A stretch of 64,000 nucleotides of DNA from Streptomyces neyagawaensis (lineage in GTDB: Bacteria > Actinomycetota > Actinomycetes > Streptomycetales > Streptomycetaceae): positions 1-64,000 of the forward strand of contig NZ_JAMGBG010000076.1 of the NCBI RefSeq assembly GCF_023516595.1, read 5' to 3'. Each line of letters starts with the position of its first letter. Position 1 is the stretch's first letter. A model generated the notes under the pieces. That model did not search any database and had not been told where the DNA came from. It was given only the letters and a program-made list of their open reading frames with translations. Positions 63,301 to 64,000 of this stretch are shown here, in pieces. The translations under genes and the position numbers were made by a program.

Positions 63301-64000
63301 AGCGCCGCTCGATGTAGCCGGGCCACAGGTCGAAGCCGTCGCCGAGCCATGACGCCTGGTTGTTGGTGTTCCCGGTGCGCCCGTCGACGGAGGCGGAGGA
63401 GTACGTCATCCCGACGTTGGGCTTCAGGCCGCCGGGCACCTCGGGGACGGCCATCTCGTAGGACCAGGTGAAGTCACCGGTGTTGAGGTTGGTGTTCCAG
63501 GCCGCGGAGGGGGAGAGCGGGCTGGCCTTGTAGTCGCTGCCCACGCTCTTGGTGTCCGCCACGGCGGCGAAGACGGTGGGGACGCCGGAGCTGACGGCGA
63601 CCGACTTCGCGGTCAGCGTCTGCTTGTCGGCGTTGTTGACGGTCGTCACCGGCCGCGTCGTACGGCACTGCTTCTTCTGCGGCGTCGTCAGGGCGCAGGC
63701 GGGGAGTTCGACGAGGGTCAGGCGGGAGGCGTAGCCGCCGCCGTAGAGGCCGGCGAAGGAGGAGTAGTCGAGTCCGGCGCGGACCTTTCCTTCGCGCGTC
63801 TCGCCGTTCTGGCGGGGTGTCAGGGTGAAGACGGGCCCGTCCACACCGGTCTTGCGCGCGGCCTTCCTGGACAGGACCCGGACGGTGTAGGTACCGTCCG
63901 CGGCGTCCTTGGCCCTGGTGCCCCGGGTGTCCAGGGTGAGGGGGGTGCCCTTGACGCGGGTGGTGTCCTCTTGCAGGGTCACCGTCGCGGCGGTGGCCTT
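57368..64000 (-). CDS. Secreted Rhs/YD-repeat polymorphic toxin with Hint domain (tip type 2), 5' end off the window
   Basis: More than 2200 residues are present. Alignment with the first Rhs protein shows that about 87 N-terminal residues, including the signal peptide, lie beyond the edge; the internal GTG at 63982 is not the start. The shell closely copies the first protein (EYDPSIGRFISVDPVM, MHGYTYSNNNPVTFSD at the core). A pre-Hint linker, a different Hint domain (CKCFLAGTDVLMADGTT to VLVHN, about 58155-57725) and a 118-residue tip follow. The tip motif order GHRLRHVLKHG, THTQFNSHG, DEAWLLRG, PVGTQGQTSVKII and a final TAHPV resembles BECR-fold (barnase/EndoU/colicin-like) RNase toxins. 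It is followed by the zinc-ribbon gene. Confidence 0.9.
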   Translation of the reverse strand, partial: KATAATVTLQEDTTRVKGTPLTLDTRGTRAKDAADGTYTVRVLSRKAARKTGVDGPVFTLTPRQNGETREGKVRAGLDYSSFAGLYGGGYASRLTLVELPACALTTPQKKQCRTTRPVTTVNNADKQTLTAKSVAVSSGVPTVFAAVADTKSVGSDYKASPLSPSAAWNTNLNTGDFTWSYEMAVPEVPGGLKPNVGMTYSSASVDGRTGNTNNQASWLGDGFDLWPGYIERRYKQCDDDGAENADGGKPGDLCWAYDNAFLNFNGKAGELVPDGTNSWKLKKDDGTRVARIYGAADNVRGNGARNDEYWRVTAPDGTRYYFGYNRLPGWADGKETTDSTWTVPVFGNNADEPCHASTFAASWCQQGWRWNLDYVVDARGNAVAYYYDKETNSYGRNLKAADDTRYVRGGTLDRIEYGLKSNAMYSAKALAKADFTNSERCIPDARTNCDSIANDAAYWYDTPWDLNCDAGTDCDAGRYSPVYFTRKRLTQVATQVYDGSAYKDVDSWKLTHRWGMADTDYQLLLDSIQRTGHTATPAITLPKTTFAYKQLANRLDRTGDGYAPFIKSRLSTIADESGGQTDVNYSAPVCDAAALPTPQTNTTRCFPQYIGGSSTADPELQWFNKYVVDSVTATDRTGGSPDQVITYDYKDGAAWHFDDDDGLTKEKHKTWSQWRGYGHVRVQTGGQGGASAMRTQEDTYFLRGMDGDRKDRSGGTRSVSVSLGEGEGDPITDHESAAGFAYKTVAFSGPGGKVLAKTVNRPWHHETAKKTRDWGTVTANLTGTGHTKTFTSLDDGAGASWRTTSLATTHDTAAGRVTQVDDSGDNATATDNTCTTTTYATNTTDNILNFPSRVETVAKSCGATVSRPADVISDVRSAYDGGTYGAAPTKGDLTATAVLKKYDGTTAVYLESGATFDSYARPLTSTDLTADVKVTATGVLTRTARGDGRTTTTAYSPATGFATSTKVTSPPATAGDATTALSSTTTYDILRGQPLTQTDTNTKVTHLAYDALGRSSKVWLADRSTGQTPSFEFTYTIADGKPAAVGTKTLGNGGAQRTSYVLYDGFLRRRQTQEPGPDGGSLLADTFYDERGLVSKEFASYYADVAPSTTLFKPENALSVETQNRYAYDGLGRQTEMKQLAGNGDGGAVLGVTKTLYGGDRTTVVPPVGGIATTQVTDARGRLSELRRHHSRSATAAYDTTKYGYTAGGKLEKVTDPAGNTWEYQYDLLGRQTKAVDPDKGTTFSAYDDRGRITTTDDARPDAESPALWYGYDNLGRRTEIREGSSGGALRAKWVYDTVSGAKGQLAESIRYSGGNAYSTKVVAYDRLYRPLRTSVTVPASEGALQGTYLSSTTYNVSGTVQGVGYPKAGSLPAATVAFTYEDETQRLTGVDGSQGLKSTTSYSLTGKPLQYGLSNSGGKKIWATNTYEWGTQRLATSRVDREDVAGVDQHNTFRYDEAGNVLSVSDVSRSGTDTQCFTYDYLRRMTEAWAQSATGCATAPSAGVLGGPAPYWHSYTYDKVGNRQHETIHDTTGDTAKDTKRAYDYPDPGAAQPHTLKSVVTTDATGTAKDSYGYDETGNTETRTLNGDTQTLIWDAEGHLAKVTEPVEGGGSKVTEYLYDTEGNRLIGRTPTETTLYLGSTEITLAKGSSTAKATRYFDLGGGHQGVQKDDGSVSITLADHHGTSQLAVDTATQQLTQRRTLPFGGPRGNQPANWPGTKGFVGGTDDTKVTGLTHIGAREYDPSIGRFISVDPVMDLTDAQQMHGYTYSNNNPVTFSDPTGLWCDSCNDGKGWPTADGYEGASKTTTKSTTKKSSNDDSVWISQHAPTTSDQDNLDAWFSEYSPSGRAPDGDYWSTPIIQDDGSHGQACFGRLACLKANNYLTGLGRKLTDADYTKAKRIAATYCLDNASKCVDDAEAWERGKVIEGLIAMAFGGGKGGRVTRSLGGCKCFLAGTDVLMADGTTEDIEDIELGDEVMATDPETGESGPRKVTRLIVTEDDKHFNELSIATEEGVEKLTATHEHPFWSPSEGDWIEAGDLAAGMTLLTDTGDTVIVTANRSFTKRARTYNLTVAGLHTFFVLAGETPVLVHNSSCPLNMTPLGNGSMLSPAGLIYNRGSVDGHRLRHVLKHGNRGVTDPSKVTHTQFNSHGRDLLHTIDEAWLLRGKPLTVNGRDEYIVPMGRPVGTQGQTSVKIITEEGSSRIVTAHPV
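58700..64000. repeat. About 5.3-kb segment duplicated from 50.7-56.0 kb (tandem rhs copies)
   Basis: The shell-coding part of the second rhs gene is a diverged copy of the first, offset by about 8.02-8.04 kb. Blocks of roughly 100 bp are identical, for example around 55561-55660 against 63600-63700 and 54841-54930 against 62881-62970. Similarity stops just after the Rhs core (about 50.66 kb / 58.68 kb). Confidence 0.85.

Noticed and set aside
50292..63352. Very long plus-strand open frames (about 2000 codons each) opposite both rhs genes
   Set aside because: They are antisense mirrors of the rhs reading frame. Strong G/C third-position bias removes stops on the opposite strand. They are Val/Gly/Arg-rich without domains, ribosome sites or signal peptides.

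Overview
The window is chromosomal DNA from a high-GC actinomycete, almost certainly Streptomyces. The evidence is very strong G/C bias at third codon positions, frequent GTG and TTG starts, a mycothiol-pathway gene (mshB), a complete bldK-type oligopeptide permease operon, several genes that look leaderless, and secreted Rhs proteins with ordinary signal peptides. From memory, the gene order from mshB through the S9 peptidase, the oligopeptide permeases, bldK, typA and sdh resembles the bldK region of S. coelicolor. No rRNA, tRNA or CRISPR array was found.

Layout. 1-2.4 kb (minus): end of a proline/alanine-rich hypothetical protein, a DUF6113-like membrane protein, mshB and a two-helix membrane peptide. 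2.6-4.8 kb: S9 prolyl oligopeptidase. 4.9-10.6 kb (minus): a complete five-gene dipeptide/oligopeptide ABC importer. 11.1-14.9 kb (plus): a permease / binding protein / permease trio that resembles BldKA-KB-KC in order and sequence but has no ATPase genes. 15.2-17.4 kb (minus): HAD phosphatase, a 99-residue protein and a zeta-toxin-family kinase, the last two overlapping. 17.5-23.8 kb (minus): bldKA-KB-KC-KD-KE, closed by a strong terminator. 24.2-28.7 kb (minus): typA/bipA and an orphan lipoprotein binding protein with two low-complexity inserts. 29.0-33.0 kb (plus): a small protein, then a succinate dehydrogenase operon of the Mycobacterium Sdh1 type. 33.1-35.8 kb: a membrane protein carrying twelve 16-residue repeats, ending exactly at a 185-bp MITE-like element. 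35.8-40.4 kb (minus): a PAS-PAS-GAF-PP2C-HATPase phosphatase, a free-standing HATPase protein, a Nudix hydrolase and a small SPOR-like protein. 40.8-44.8 kb (minus): a GntR/HutC regulator, a septum-formation-type membrane protein and a secreted subtilisin with a P domain. 45.0-48.9 kb: a threonine-synthase-like PLP enzyme, a divergent MarR/SnoaL pair sharing a 22-bp palindrome, a 57-residue membrane peptide and an acyltransferase-3 protein. 49.0-64.0 kb (minus): two tandem secreted Rhs/YD-repeat toxins with Hint domains and unrelated C-terminal tips, each followed by a candidate immunity gene. The second Rhs gene runs off the right edge.

Themes. Three related oligopeptide importers lie within 19 kb beside a cytosolic oligopeptidase, which suggests linked peptide uptake, breakdown and signalling; BldK is known to import a signal needed for aerial growth. 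The most unusual block is the Rhs pair. The two genes are near-copies about 8.0 kb apart along their shells. They diverge from just after the Rhs core motif through the pre-Hint linker, Hint domain, toxin tip and immunity gene. This is modular tip exchange in a Gram-positive that uses a signal peptide for export.
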